Below are positions 1 to 8,850 of a stretch of DNA of 32,199 bases, piece by piece; the stretch's first letter is position 1; the number at the start of each line of letters is the position of its first letter. The notes under the pieces are model-generated. The model saw nothing but the letters and a program-made list of their open reading frames with translations. It did not search any database and was not told where the DNA came from. Location: positions 1-32,199 of the forward strand of contig NZ_SMLV01000407.1 of the NCBI RefSeq assembly GCF_009711525.1. The letters are read 5' to 3'. This DNA is from Fulvivirga lutimaris. GTDB taxonomy: Bacteria; Bacteroidota; Bacteroidia; Cytophagales; Cyclobacteriaceae. The position numbers were made by a program, and so were the translations under genes.

Positions 1-113
1 TTAAATCTTACATTGTAGAAAGGAACAATGAAATTAAATCGAATGGGGTAATGAACAGAATTAACAGTAATTTGGTTAGGTAAATTGTACTACTCATCTA
101 CGTAAAATTAACT

Positions 114-1211
114 ATGCTTGGGCACCGCTTTACAGACTTTGTTCCAGATCCAAAAGAAAATAAATCTGATTTTGATAAACTTTTAGACATTTTCTTGCAG
201 CTACTGGTAATTACGGCAGGTGATGTTTCAGAAGCTTTGAGCTGGCTGAATAATGTTGATAGGCAATATAAACTCACCGGAAAAGATTACGATATTGGTG
301 ATTTTATTGATGACCTAAAGAACAAAGGCTACATCACAGATGAAAATCCTGAAGGTAAGTTTGAGGTGACTGCCAAAAGTGAGCAGAAAATGAGAAGCAG
401 TGCATTAGAAGAAATCTTCGGCAAGCTCAAAAAGTCAAAAAAAGGAGACCATAAAACAAATTTTGGTGGGCTGGGTGATGAACCAAGCACTGATAAACGT
501 GACTATCAATTTGGAGATACATTGGAGCAAATATCGATGACAGACTCCTTGAGAAATGCTCAAATTAATCATGGACTTGACAGTTTCATGATGACAGAGG
601 GAGATCTTGAGGTGATGGAGAATGAGTTTAAAACTCAGACCTCCACCGTACTTATGATAGACATTTCCCACTCTATGATACTTTATGGTGAAGACAGAAT
701 AACCCCAGCAAAGAAGGTAGCAATGGCCCTTGCAGAACTGGTAACTAAGAAATACCCTAAAGACACACTGGATATCATTGTTTTTGGAAATGATGCATGG
801 CAAATTAAAATTAAAGACCTTCCCTACTTACAGGTAGGCCCATATCATACCAATACCGTAGCCGGATTAGAGTTGGCGATGGACCTTTTGAGAAGAAGAA
901 AAAATGCCAACAAGCAGATTTTTATGATTACAGATGGCAAGCCAACTTGCCTCAAAGAAGGTATAAAGTATTATAAAAACAGCTTTGGTCTGGATAGTAA
1001 GATTCTGAACAGAACACTAAACTTAGCCAAACAGTGCAAGAAATTAAAAATACCAGTTACTACTTTTATGATTGCCTCAGACCCTTACTTAAAGGAGTTT
1101 GTTAAAGAGTTTACAAAAGTAAATGATGGCAACGCTTACTATAGTAACTTACAAGGCCTAGGCCACTTAATATTTGAAGATTACAGACGAAACAGACGAA
1201 AAAAGTTATAA
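114..1211 (+). CDS. VWA domain protein, partner of the downstream AAA+ ATPase
   Basis: This is a 365-residue cytoplasmic protein without a signal peptide or membrane helix. The C-terminal half (about residues 175-350) is a von Willebrand factor A domain. Its metal-ion-dependent adhesion site begins with Asp183, Ser185 and Ser187 (DISHS), and a second acidic loop contains Asp274 in ITDGKP. The N-terminal half is helical and charged, with no domain I can name. The gene ends 7 bases before the likely ATG of a MoxR/chelatase-type ATPase, and that pairing is the classic arrangement of MoxR-VWA chaperone-like systems, where the VWA protein acts as metal-dependent adaptor for the AAA+ ring. The client is unknown. 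The ATG at 114 is the first in frame. I found no convincing promoter in the 113 bases upstream. Confidence 0.9.
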   Translation: MLGHRFTDFVPDPKENKSDFDKLLDIFLQLLVITAGDVSEALSWLNNVDRQYKLTGKDYDIGDFIDDLKNKGYITDENPEGKFEVTAKSEQKMRSSALEEIFGKLKKSKKGDHKTNFGGLGDEPSTDKRDYQFGDTLEQISMTDSLRNAQINHGLDSFMMTEGDLEVMENEFKTQTSTVLMIDISHSMILYGEDRITPAKKVAMALAELVTKKYPKDTLDIIVFGNDAWQIKIKDLPYLQVGPYHTNTVAGLELAMDLLRRRKNANKQIFMITDGKPTCLKEGIKYYKNSFGLDSKILNRTLNLAKQCKKLKIPVTTFMIASDPYLKEFVKEFTKVNDGNAYYSNLQGLGHLIFEDYRRNRRKKL

Positions 1212-1218
1212 GCTATAT

Positions 1219-2715
1219 ATGAACCACAACGAAATTAAAACCTTAGGTGCATTGAAGAAATCGGGATACAAATCCCGGTCTGTAAAACAGGAATTAAGAG
1301 ATAATTTGATTCAGAACTTAAAGAACAAAGTCAATGTATTTGAAGGAATATGGGGCTATGAAGAAACGGTTATTCCGGATCTTGAGCGCGCCATTCTATC
1401 CATGCATGACATTAACTTTTTGGGTCTAAGAGGCCAGGCTAAAACAAGAATGGCTAGAATGATGGTCAAACTTCTGGATGAGTACATTCCTTATATTTCT
1501 GGAAGTGAAATGAATGATGATCCCTTACAGCCAATATCAAGATTTGGCAGAGATGTTATTGAAGAGAAAGGTGATGATACACCTATCAGCTGGCTGCATA
1601 GAGATGAGAGATATACCGAAAAGCTGGCCACACCAGATGTAAGCATTGCAGATTTAATTGGAGATGTAGACCCAATAAAAGCAGCTACTATGAAGCTGCC
1701 TTATTCTGATGAGCGAGTTATCCATTTTGGATTGATACCAAGATCACACAGATGCATTTTTGTAATCAATGAGTTGCCTGATTTGCAACCCAGAATACAG
1801 GTGGCTTTGTTTAATATCCTTCAGGAAGGTGATATTCAGATTCGTGGTTTCAAACTCAGAATGCCGCTGGAAATACAATTTGTGTTTACCGCAAACCCGG
1901 AAGATTACACCAATCGTGGTAGCATAGTTACTCCCTTAAAAGATAGAATCGATAGTCAGATCATCACCCATTACCCTAGGTCTATAGATATAGGTAGAAA
2001 AATTACTGAGCAAGAGGCTCATATTAAGCCAGAACAGGAAGCCACTGTTACCGTCAATGAGATGGCTAAGGATTTGATTGAACAAATTGCTTTTGAAGCG
2101 AGAAACAGTGAGTATGTTGATGCTAAGAGTGGTGTTTCTGCCAGGCTAACAATTTCAGCCTATGAAAACCTGATGAGTGCTGCAGAAAGAAGAGCGCTGA
2201 TCAATAATGAAAAGACCTACATCCGTGTTTCAGACTTTTATGGAGTTATTCCATCCATCACGGGTAAGGTAGAACTTGTATATGAAGGCGAGCAGGAAGG
2301 TCCAGGTATAGTAGCGCACAACCTGGTGGGCAAAGCGATACGCACCAAGTTTGTTGAGTTTTTCCCTGACCCTGATAAAATAAGAAAACAGAAAGCTCCA
2401 AATCCGTACAAAACCATTACCGATTGGTTTGGCGAAGAAAATGTCTTAGATATTTTAAATGACTTTAGTTCAAAAGATTATGTAAAAGCCTTAGAGGCAG
2501 TACCGGGGCTTAAAGAATTAATAAAATCATCTCAGGGTAAAGTAGATAATGATTTACGTTTATTTTTGATGGAGTTTGCATTACACGGTTTGTCAGAGTA
2601 CAGTATGCTGAGTAAACACCAATTAGCCAAGGGTCTGCAGTTTAAAGATCTATTAAGCAGCATGTTTACGATGCCTGAGCCTGACGATGATGCAGATGAA
2701 AGTGATTTTAGGTAA
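1219..2715 (+). CDS. MoxR/magnesium-chelatase-type AAA+ ATPase
   Basis: This AAA+ protein of 498 residues, counted from ATG 1219, resembles the ChlI/MoxR clade. Walker A is GLRGQAKT at residues 69-76. The strand expected to carry Walker B reads FVINELPDL, with Asn-Glu in place of the usual Asp-Glu. It is followed by arginine-rich segments and a C-terminal helical region ending in an acidic tail. Such ATPases remodel or activate target proteins together with a VWA partner, here the gene just upstream (7-base gap). The frame stays open back to a TTG at 1174 inside the upstream gene. ATG 1219 is preferred because the extra 15 residues lie entirely in overlap or gap sequence. The client cannot be read from the sequence. 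Confidence 0.88.
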   Translation: MNHNEIKTLGALKKSGYKSRSVKQELRDNLIQNLKNKVNVFEGIWGYEETVIPDLERAILSMHDINFLGLRGQAKTRMARMMVKLLDEYIPYISGSEMNDDPLQPISRFGRDVIEEKGDDTPISWLHRDERYTEKLATPDVSIADLIGDVDPIKAATMKLPYSDERVIHFGLIPRSHRCIFVINELPDLQPRIQVALFNILQEGDIQIRGFKLRMPLEIQFVFTANPEDYTNRGSIVTPLKDRIDSQIITHYPRSIDIGRKITEQEAHIKPEQEATVTVNEMAKDLIEQIAFEARNSEYVDAKSGVSARLTISAYENLMSAAERRALINNEKTYIRVSDFYGVIPSITGKVELVYEGEQEGPGIVAHNLVGKAIRTKFVEFFPDPDKIRKQKAPNPYKTITDWFGEENVLDILNDFSSKDYVKALEAVPGLKELIKSSQGKVDNDLRLFLMEFALHGLSEYSMLSKHQLAKGLQFKDLLSSMFTMPEPDDDADESDFR

Positions 2716-2726
2716 GCCCATGAAAA

Positions 2727-3377
2727 ATGACTTTTCAAGAATTAAAACGACTTGTCTCACAGGGTGAGTCAGAAACACTAGAGTTTAAAAGAAAGGTAGC
2801 TCACCCAGAAAAGATCATAAAAGAGATTGTTGCTTTCGCCAATACAAAAGGCGGAAAGCTGCTTATTGGTGTATCTGATGATGGCACTATACCTGGTGTT
2901 AAATTCCCCGAGGATGAAATTTATGCGCTCAACCATACCATCGAAAAAATGTGTAAGCCACTCCCCGACTTTGAGATTACTCATGTAGCCATCAATGAAA
3001 AAAATACTGCGTTGGTCTATGACATTCCTGTCAGTAGTAAAAGACCGCTGCACGTAAAAGAGGACACTGACAGCAAGTGGGGACAAGTCTATGTTCGGTT
3101 TGCTGATAAAAGCATAAAAGCTAGCAGAGAGGTTAGGGAGATAATAAAAAGACAAAAGCGTAACAAAGACATCAAGTTCAATTTTGGCGAGAAAGAAAAG
3201 GTTTTGATGTCATATCTGGAAGAACATAAAACCATTAACCTTTACCAATTTCAGAAAGTGGCCAAGTTAAACAAGTACACTGCATCAAACACGCTGATAA
3301 TCTTAGTGCTAGCCAACGTATTATCTGTAGAGCCCTACGATAAGGGAGATATTTACAGGTTGAAAAATAAATTTTAA
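2727..3377 (+). CDS. AlbA_2 (Schlafen-like) putative nucleic-acid-binding protein
   Basis: This 216-residue protein opens with the signature of the AlbA_2 / Schlafen AAA_4 domain: SETLEFKRK near residue 14, IVAFANTKGG near 34 and LIGVSDDG near 46, followed by the VYVRFADKS strand near 125. The C-terminal 65 residues look like a winged helix-turn-helix (charged helices, then a beta hairpin). In this family the N-terminal domain is linked to nucleic-acid or nucleotide binding, often in transcription factors. It starts 11 bases after the AAA+ gene and is probably cotranscribed with the VWA/AAA+ pair. A functional link is only suggested by position. An ATG at 2720 is in another frame and does not give a protein. 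Confidence 0.85.
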   Translation: MTFQELKRLVSQGESETLEFKRKVAHPEKIIKEIVAFANTKGGKLLIGVSDDGTIPGVKFPEDEIYALNHTIEKMCKPLPDFEITHVAINEKNTALVYDIPVSSKRPLHVKEDTDSKWGQVYVRFADKSIKASREVREIIKRQKRNKDIKFNFGEKEKVLMSYLEEHKTINLYQFQKVAKLNKYTASNTLIILVLANVLSVEPYDKGDIYRLKNKF

Positions 3378-3394
3378 ATTATTTCAAGACTTCT

Positions 3395-3424
3395 TTTGCC
3401 TTTATAAACAGTTGTCTATTTTTA
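3395..3424 (+). promoter_or_regulatory. Candidate Bacteroidota-type promoter for phoH
   Basis: TTTG at 3395-3398 is followed after 18 bases by TATTTTTA at 3417-3424, which matches TAnnTTTG in seven of eight positions. The spacing is one base shorter than the usual 19-21. It lies 35 bases before the PhoH start, so a short leader is implied. The assignment is based on motif and position only. Confidence 0.45.
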
Positions 3425-3458
3425 GACTAACTACAAGGCATTTTTTAATCCTACCTGT

Positions 3459-4799
3459 ATGGCGAAAGCGGAGAATAAAGAAAAGAAGATTTTTGTCCTT
3501 GACACTTCAGTAATTATCTATGAACACAACTCCATCATGAATTTTGATGAACATGATGTGGGCATTCCAATTACTGTTTTGGAAGAACTGGACCAGTTTA
3601 AGAAAGGGAATGATACTAAGAATTTTGAAGCTCGGGAATTTATCAGGTTGATTGATAAGCTAGCTGATGGAAAAATGCTTCACAACTGGAATCCACTAAA
3701 TGGAAAAACCAGAGGGAGCTTTAAAGTTTTGATGGATCAAAGTAGCACTATTGATGCTACAAAAGTCTTTGATGAAGAAAAGGCTGATCATAGAATACTC
3801 AATTCAGCACTACAGCTAAAAGAAGAGATGAAAGACCGCAAGGTTATTTTAGTCTCTAAAGACATAAATCTTAGGCTCAAGGCTAAATCATTGGGTCTGC
3901 CGGCCGAAGACTACACTACTGGTAAGGTAAAGAATGTAAGTTCGCTTTACACAGGTAAAACTGTTCAGGACAGAACATCACCAGACAAGATTAATGAGCT
4001 TTATGAAAAAGGAAAATGTATCCCTGAGGATATATTAGGCAAGAAAAAGCCTCAAAAAAATGGCTACTACATTTTAAAAAATGGAAAGAAGTCTGTTTTA
4101 GCCTACTACAATCCAGTGTTAGATCAGGTAGAACAGGTAGAAAAAAGATCTGTTTATGGTATTAAGCCAAGAAATGCAGAACAGGCATTTGCTATCCATG
4201 CCATACTTAACCCAGACATCAAGCTCGTAAGTATGCAAGGTGTGGCCGGTACTGGTAAGACCTTAATTGCATTAGCGGCAGCACTTGAGCAGAAAAGAGA
4301 TTTCAAGCAAATATATCTTGCAAGACCTATTGTTCCTTTGAGTAATAAAGATATTGGTTATTTGCCTGGTGATATTAAGTCAAAGCTAAACCCATATATG
4401 GAGCCGCTTTGGGATAACCTGAAGTTTATTCAAAACCAATATCACGAGTCTGATAAAGAGTATTCTAAGATTACCGAAATGGTAAATATGGAAAAACTTG
4501 TTATTACTCCTTTGGCCTATATAAGAGGTAGAAGTTTATCAAACATCTGCTTTATAGTTGATGAAGCTCAGAATTTGACACCTCATGAGGTTAAAACCAT
4601 CATAACTAGAGCTGGGGAAAACACTAAGATCATTTTTACAGGAGATATCTATCAGATTGATACCCCTTATCTTGATTCACAGAGTAATGGATTGTCCTAT
4701 TTGATCGATCGAGTGAAAGACCATGAACTTTATGCTCATGTTACCCTGGAAAAAGGTGAAAGATCAGAATTAGCAAACCTTGCTAATGAGTTATTATAA
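3459..4799 (+). CDS. PhoH family protein with N-terminal PIN domain (PhoH2)
   Basis: This 446-residue protein has two domains. Residues about 8-150 form a PIN nuclease domain (start FVLDTSVII, acidic residues further on, and DINLRLKAKS near the end). Residues about 230-446 form a PhoH ATPase with Walker A GVAGTGKT at 261-268, Walker B ending in Asp368-Glu369 (VDEAQN), and a later FTGDIYQID strand. The architecture matches PhoH2 proteins (YlaK of Bacillus), which couple an RNA-unwinding ATPase to a PIN endoribonuclease and are usually single-copy housekeeping genes in Bacteroidota. It has its own candidate promoter and a strong terminator, so it is probably monocistronic. I see no small antitoxin-like gene directly upstream. 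Confidence 0.95.
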   Translation: MAKAENKEKKIFVLDTSVIIYEHNSIMNFDEHDVGIPITVLEELDQFKKGNDTKNFEAREFIRLIDKLADGKMLHNWNPLNGKTRGSFKVLMDQSSTIDATKVFDEEKADHRILNSALQLKEEMKDRKVILVSKDINLRLKAKSLGLPAEDYTTGKVKNVSSLYTGKTVQDRTSPDKINELYEKGKCIPEDILGKKKPQKNGYYILKNGKKSVLAYYNPVLDQVEQVEKRSVYGIKPRNAEQAFAIHAILNPDIKLVSMQGVAGTGKTLIALAAALEQKRDFKQIYLARPIVPLSNKDIGYLPGDIKSKLNPYMEPLWDNLKFIQNQYHESDKEYSKITEMVNMEKLVITPLAYIRGRSLSNICFIVDEAQNLTPHEVKTIITRAGENTKIIFTGDIYQIDTPYLDSQSNGLSYLIDRVKDHELYAHVTLEKGERSELANLANELL

Positions 4800-4827
4800 A
4801 TATTAATTGTCCACCAAATTGCCCAAG

Positions 4828-4857
4828 AACACCCTCCCAAAGAGGGTGTTTTATTTT
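4828..4857 (+). terminator. Intrinsic terminator after phoH
   Basis: A 9-base-pair stem, AACACCCTC (4828-4836) with GAGGGTGTT (4842-4850), encloses a 5-base loop and is followed by TTATTTT. It overlaps the stop codon of the converging minus-strand lipoprotein gene at 4851. The T-rich tail favours plus-strand termination, while on the minus strand the hairpin lacks a good U-tract. Confidence 0.9.
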
Positions 4858-5618
4858 GACAGGTCTAGAAGTTCTATTTTTCTAAACTCAGTGGGATGTG
4901 ACTCTGCCTGAATAGAAATGGTACCGGATGATAACCTGCCATCAGGGTTTGGACTTTTGTAATCAGGACTTTCTTCAAAACTTATCTTTGGGCTGTAGTA
5001 AGTTAAAACGGTATCTCCATTTATTAAATGATGGATAACACTGTCACCATAAACAATTATCTCTGCCGTTACCCAATCATCCTGGTAATGCTTTGGCCCT
5101 TTTCCCTCATAACAATGTTCAGTGATATACTTGCCATCGATTTGAACTGTCGTTCCTGGTGTACACAAATTCCCATTAGGAGCATTCTCCTCCCTATTCG
5201 TTCCTTTTAATTGCATTTCTAAGGATATCGGAAAATACTGATCTAATGTCATAGATTCTGGTGTCTGACCATGGAGCATGAACCCATTATTTTTATAGCC
5301 CCATATAGGCGAACCCTTGATTTGTTCTCCAGTAAATCTATATTCTGCTCTTAGTCTATAATGCGAATAAGGCTTCTCAAAAAATAAATGGCCAAATTCG
5401 TTATTGAAAGAGTCGTACTCATTGTACTTGACTTTTAGAATACCCTCTTCTACACTAAAAGTGTTTTTATAGTTCTCACCAACAGGATACCCAGCTATTT
5501 TTGGTGTCCATCCCTGAAGGTCTTTACCATTAAAAAGCTGAATCCAATTCTCTTGTTCCTCTTTCTTACAACTTACCAGGCATACTACAATTAATAGAAA
5601 TACTAATTGCCGTATCAT
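4851..5618 (-). CDS. DUF1080 / 3-keto-disaccharide hydrolase-family lipoprotein
   Basis: The 255-residue product starts with a lipoprotein signal: basic MIRQ, a hydrophobic run and the lipobox LVSC followed by KK. It should therefore be acylated and exported, probably to the outer membrane or periplasm. The mature part begins with the DUF1080 hallmark WIQLFNGKDLQGW and continues as a concanavalin-like beta fold, with an NNGFMLHGQ segment near the middle and a GTISIQAE strand near the end. Members act on glucosides or 3-keto sugars, but the substrate here is unknown. I chose ATG 5618 because it overlaps the stop of the upstream ridA-like gene as ATGA, the same junction used elsewhere on this strand, and gives an ideal signal. 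ATG 5633 would add five polar residues. Confidence 0.9.
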   Translation of the reverse strand: MIRQLVFLLIVVCLVSCKKEEQENWIQLFNGKDLQGWTPKIAGYPVGENYKNTFSVEEGILKVKYNEYDSFNNEFGHLFFEKPYSHYRLRAEYRFTGEQIKGSPIWGYKNNGFMLHGQTPESMTLDQYFPISLEMQLKGTNREENAPNGNLCTPGTTVQIDGKYITEHCYEGKGPKHYQDDWVTAEIIVYGDSVIHHLINGDTVLTYYSPKISFEESPDYKSPNPDGRLSSGTISIQAESHPTEFRKIELLDLSK

Positions 5619-6034
5619 ATTGTTGCTATACATTTAAGTTCAATAGCTATTGGTGTTGGCAATGCATTAATTTCTACGGTTGTTCTGCATGGCTGGTTAT
5701 CCTTAAAGTACTCTGCATAGACAGCGTTATACTTCTTGAAATCATCCTTCATATTGGTTAGAAATACCGTGACATCCACAAGCTTATCCCAGCTACTACC
5801 TGATGCCTCAAGCACTAACCTAACATTCTCAAAAACTGAATGACACTGAGCCTCAATATCGTATTCTATTATATTACCACTATCATCAAGGGTTACACCT
5901 GGTATTTCTTTTGAGCCTCTTTTACGTGGGCCCACTCCAGATAGAAATAATAGGTTTCCAACTTTTCTGGCATGTGGGTAAAGCCCTACTGGCTCAGGGG
6001 CTTTGTCTGAGTTTTTTATGCTGTTATCACTCAT
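5615..6034 (-). CDS. RidA family (YjgF/YER057c/UK114) protein
   Basis: This 139-residue protein has the Rid fold. LLFLSGVGPR lies near residue 28, a VFLTNM strand near residue 90, and the C-terminal signature is CRTTVEINALP. It retains the substrate-binding arginine (Arg117) and a glutamate at 132, consistent with imine/enamine deaminase activity. The extra N-terminal segment and the loop around residues 37-50 resemble the 2-aminomuconate-deaminase-like branch more than canonical RidA; that is an impression, not a measurement. Its start overlaps the stop of the Xaa-Pro aminopeptidase gene by four bases (ATGA), and its own stop overlaps the next gene in the same way, so the three are very likely one operon. 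Confidence 0.92.
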   Translation of the reverse strand: MSDNSIKNSDKAPEPVGLYPHARKVGNLLFLSGVGPRKRGSKEIPGVTLDDSGNIIEYDIEAQCHSVFENVRLVLEASGSSWDKLVDVTVFLTNMKDDFKKYNAVYAEYFKDNQPCRTTVEINALPTPIAIELKCIATI

Positions 6035-7323
6035 TTGCTATTCATTATTTCCTCTATCTCATCTGCATCAATAGGGATATTTCTCATTAGATCGAATGTG
6101 CCATCTTTCGTTATCACCACATTATTCTCCAACCTCACTCCTAAATTTTCTTCAGGAATATATATTCCTGGTTCAACAGTAAAAACCATTCCTTCTTTCA
6201 TAGGCTTGTAGATGTTTGGCACATCATGCACATCTAAGCCCAGATGATGAGAAGTACCATGCATAAAATACTTTTTATAAGCAGGACTGGCTGGGTTCTG
6301 ATTTTTAACATCAGTTGAATCAATTAAACCCAAACCAATTAATTCCTTTTCCATCAACTTGCCCACTTCTTTATGATAATCAGGTATCACATTGCCTGGC
6401 CTCAACATCTTAGTAGCTTCATCTTTAACCCTCAAAACAGCATTATAAACTGCCTTTTGTCTCTCCGTAAACCTACCACTAACAGGTAAGCAACGAGTCA
6501 TATCAGCATTGTAGTTACCATACTCTGCTCCCACATCCATCAGCAGCACATCACCATCTTTACATTCCTGATTGTTATCTATATAGTGCAAAACGCAGGC
6601 ACTAGCACCTGAAGCCACTATAGGCGTATAAGCAAAGCCTCTAGATCTGTTTCTAACAAATTCGTGAAGGTATTCTGCCTCAATTTCATATTCAGTTACA
6701 CCCGGTTTCACAAAAGCAGCTACTCTTCTAAACCCTTTTTCAGTAATGTCACAGGCCACTTGCAAAGCTTCAATCTCAATATCAGATTTTACAGCTCTAA
6801 TGTCATGCATAATAGGTGCAGATCGCTCATACTTATGCAAAGGGTATTTATCTCTGCACCAATCGATAAATCTCCTATCTCTGGTTTGCACTTCCACCAC
6901 TGCTCTTATATGCTCATTGGTATTTAAATAAACATATTCTGCTTCAGCCATTAGTGTATTAAAAACGCTTTCGAACTGAGATAACCACATGATGGTTTGA
7001 ACTCCTGATGTTGCTCTAGCCTCTTCTTTAGTGTACTTGTGCCCTTCCCAAATGGCTATATTTTCATTGGTTTCTTTTAGAAAAAGAATTTCAGAAAATG
7101 ATTTATCATAAAAGTCTGGATACAACACCAATATACTTTCCTCCTGATCTATGCCAGACAAACTTAATATGTCATTGTTTTGTCTGAATACCATTGTGCC
7201 ATCAGCATTGGTTGGCATAATGTCATTTGAATTAAATACAGCCAATGCATTTGATTTCATTTGGCCAGCAAATTGCTTTCTGTTTTGAATGTAGAGTTGA
7301 GCGTTAAGAGGTGTATATTTCAT
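6031..7323 (-). CDS. pepP: Xaa-Pro aminopeptidase (M24B family)
   Basis: This 430-residue metallopeptidase removes N-terminal residues preceding proline. The N-terminal ~170 residues are the aminopeptidase P N-domain. The C-terminal pita-bread domain carries the expected dinuclear metal ligands: Asp in LLMDVGAEYG, Asp in NADMTR, His in HGTSHHLGLDVHD, Glu in FTVEPGIY and Glu in VRLENNVV. Length is usual for the family. No signal peptide is present, so it is cytoplasmic. It is the first gene of the pepP-ridA-DUF1080 unit and is divergent from the subtilisin gene across a 60-base gap, where I could not identify a clear promoter on either strand. Confidence 0.95.
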   Translation of the reverse strand: MKYTPLNAQLYIQNRKQFAGQMKSNALAVFNSNDIMPTNADGTMVFRQNNDILSLSGIDQEESILVLYPDFYDKSFSEILFLKETNENIAIWEGHKYTKEEARATSGVQTIMWLSQFESVFNTLMAEAEYVYLNTNEHIRAVVEVQTRDRRFIDWCRDKYPLHKYERSAPIMHDIRAVKSDIEIEALQVACDITEKGFRRVAAFVKPGVTEYEIEAEYLHEFVRNRSRGFAYTPIVASGASACVLHYIDNNQECKDGDVLLMDVGAEYGNYNADMTRCLPVSGRFTERQKAVYNAVLRVKDEATKMLRPGNVIPDYHKEVGKLMEKELIGLGLIDSTDVKNQNPASPAYKKYFMHGTSHHLGLDVHDVPNIYKPMKEGMVFTVEPGIYIPEENLGVRLENNVVITKDGTFDLMRNIPIDADEIEEIMNSK

Positions 7324-7383
7324 GAATATGTATTTATAATCTATTTTCTATTCTAAAAACTTAAAATCAATTAATTTACAGTA

Positions 7384-8850
7384 ATGTCAAAGTGGATAAG
7401 CCTTTTACTATTTTTATTGATCTCCTTGGGTACCCAAGGGCAACAAAAGTACTGGATATATCTAAAAGACAAAATGTCAATTGCAGGTGAAGAAAGAAGT
7501 ATAGAAAAAGCTTCAATTGACTCTATTTTCAATGCTTATTTAACTGCTAACCACATACAGTCAGTAGTCACATCTAAATGGTTGAATGCCACTTCTGCAT
7601 TTTTAAAGAACTCTGAATTGGAGCAGCTGAAAGACCAACCCTTTGTCAAAAGAATTGACCCTATAGATAGAAACATACAAATACTATCCGCTAATAGCTC
7701 TGATACATATCAGCTTGCACGGGTGTTAGATCAAATAAAAGCGGATACATTAATCAGTCTTGGGTTAAATGGAAAGGGAATCAAAGTAGGAATTATTGAT
7801 GCTGGTTTTTTCGCTGCTAATGAAGATAGGTACCTTGAAAAGATTATTGCCAATGATCAAATCAAGGGGTATCAGAATTACATAGAAAGAGAAATTGTAG
7901 ACCCTTACTCAGGGCCTGAAAAAAATAACGACAATCACGGAACAAGGGTATGGCAAGCTTTGGCCGGTTTTGATGACAATAGTTTTACCGGCCTTGCCAA
8001 CCAAAGTGAATTTTATCTGGCTCGTACAGACCAGGCTGATAAAGAATACCATGGTGAGGAAGATTACTGGATAGCAGCACTTGAGTGGATGCATGGTCAG
8101 GGTGTGAGGTTGATAAACTCTTCATTAGGCTACAGCACTGGCTTTGATAATCCAGAGGATGATTACAAGCCTTCTCAAGTAGATGGAAAAACCAGTGCAT
8201 TAACCAGAGTTGTAGATATGGCTGTCAAAGAAAAAGGGATGACTATCATAGTTTCTGCTGGTAATGATGGTAATGATGGCTTTAAAATCATTTCTATTCC
8301 AGCAGATGCCAAAGGTGTAATTGCCGTTGGATCATCTGGTCACCGGTATTGGAACAAATTGGGTTACAGCTCCATAGGCCCGGAACATTTGAATCAGGTA
8401 AAGCCGGAAGTATCATGTTTCGCTGCTGGGGGCACTTCATTTGCCGCTCCGGTAATTACCGGGCTAGTGGCTTGTTTGATGCAGGCAAAACCAGATATTG
8501 ATAATGCTGAAATTCGTGATATCCTGATCAAATCAAGTCACTTATATCCATACCCTAATAACTATTTAGGTTATGGCGTTCCTAATGTAAAAAAGGCCAT
8601 TGAACTACTTGAAAACACTGAATTAAAAGTAAATATCAACCCTGTAATAGAAGCAAGTGAAAGCTATGAAATAGTTTTACCTAAGAGTAATAACATTATG
8701 GCATTTCATAAGAAGAACAGCACCATTGTTATTGAGCAAGAAAAGCTTAGGTGGTCTGATGATAAAGTCATTGTTGCCAGACATGAACATGCTCTATACA
8801 CAACAGTAGCCAGCGAAGATGAAGTATGGGAAATTAAATGGAAGGACTAA
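7384..8850 (+). CDS. Secreted subtilisin-like serine protease (S8 family)
   Basis: The 488-residue product begins with a signal peptide (hydrophobic core LLLFLLISLG, likely cleavage around residue 20). A region to about residue 120 looks like an inhibitor I9-type propeptide. The catalytic triad is visible: Asp139 in GIIDAG, His185 in DNHGTR and Ser352 in GTSFAAP, with the oxyanion asparagine at 294 in SAGNDG. After the catalytic domain, about 75 residues form a short C-terminal beta module; it lacks the usual type IX secretion tail motifs I would recognise. Substrate is unknown. The stop codon overlaps the stop of the converging RES toxin gene by four bases. Confidence 0.94.
   Translation: MSKWISLLLFLLISLGTQGQQKYWIYLKDKMSIAGEERSIEKASIDSIFNAYLTANHIQSVVTSKWLNATSAFLKNSELEQLKDQPFVKRIDPIDRNIQILSANSSDTYQLARVLDQIKADTLISLGLNGKGIKVGIIDAGFFAANEDRYLEKIIANDQIKGYQNYIEREIVDPYSGPEKNNDNHGTRVWQALAGFDDNSFTGLANQSEFYLARTDQADKEYHGEEDYWIAALEWMHGQGVRLINSSLGYSTGFDNPEDDYKPSQVDGKTSALTRVVDMAVKEKGMTIIVSAGNDGNDGFKIISIPADAKGVIAVGSSGHRYWNKLGYSSIGPEHLNQVKPEVSCFAAGGTSFAAPVITGLVACLMQAKPDIDNAEIRDILIKSSHLYPYPNNYLGYGVPNVKKAIELLENTELKVNINPVIEASESYEIVLPKSNNIMAFHKKNSTIVIEQEKLRWSDDKVIVARHEHALYTTVASEDEVWEIKWKD

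Noticed and set aside
3-83. A frame open from the left edge to TAA at 81-83 that could be the last 26 codons of an upstream gene.
   Set aside because: An open run of this length is not unusual by chance, and the translation shows no recognisable motif. It cannot be supported without the upstream sequence.
435-803. A 122-codon frame on the minus strand inside the VWA gene, rich in Cys, His and Tyr.
   Set aside because: It is the complement of a clearly coding region, with unlikely composition and no context as a gene.
1174-1218. TTG start extending the AAA+ gene into the end of the VWA gene.
   Set aside because: ATG 1219 gives normal spacing and a natural N-terminus. The extension only reads the overlap region.
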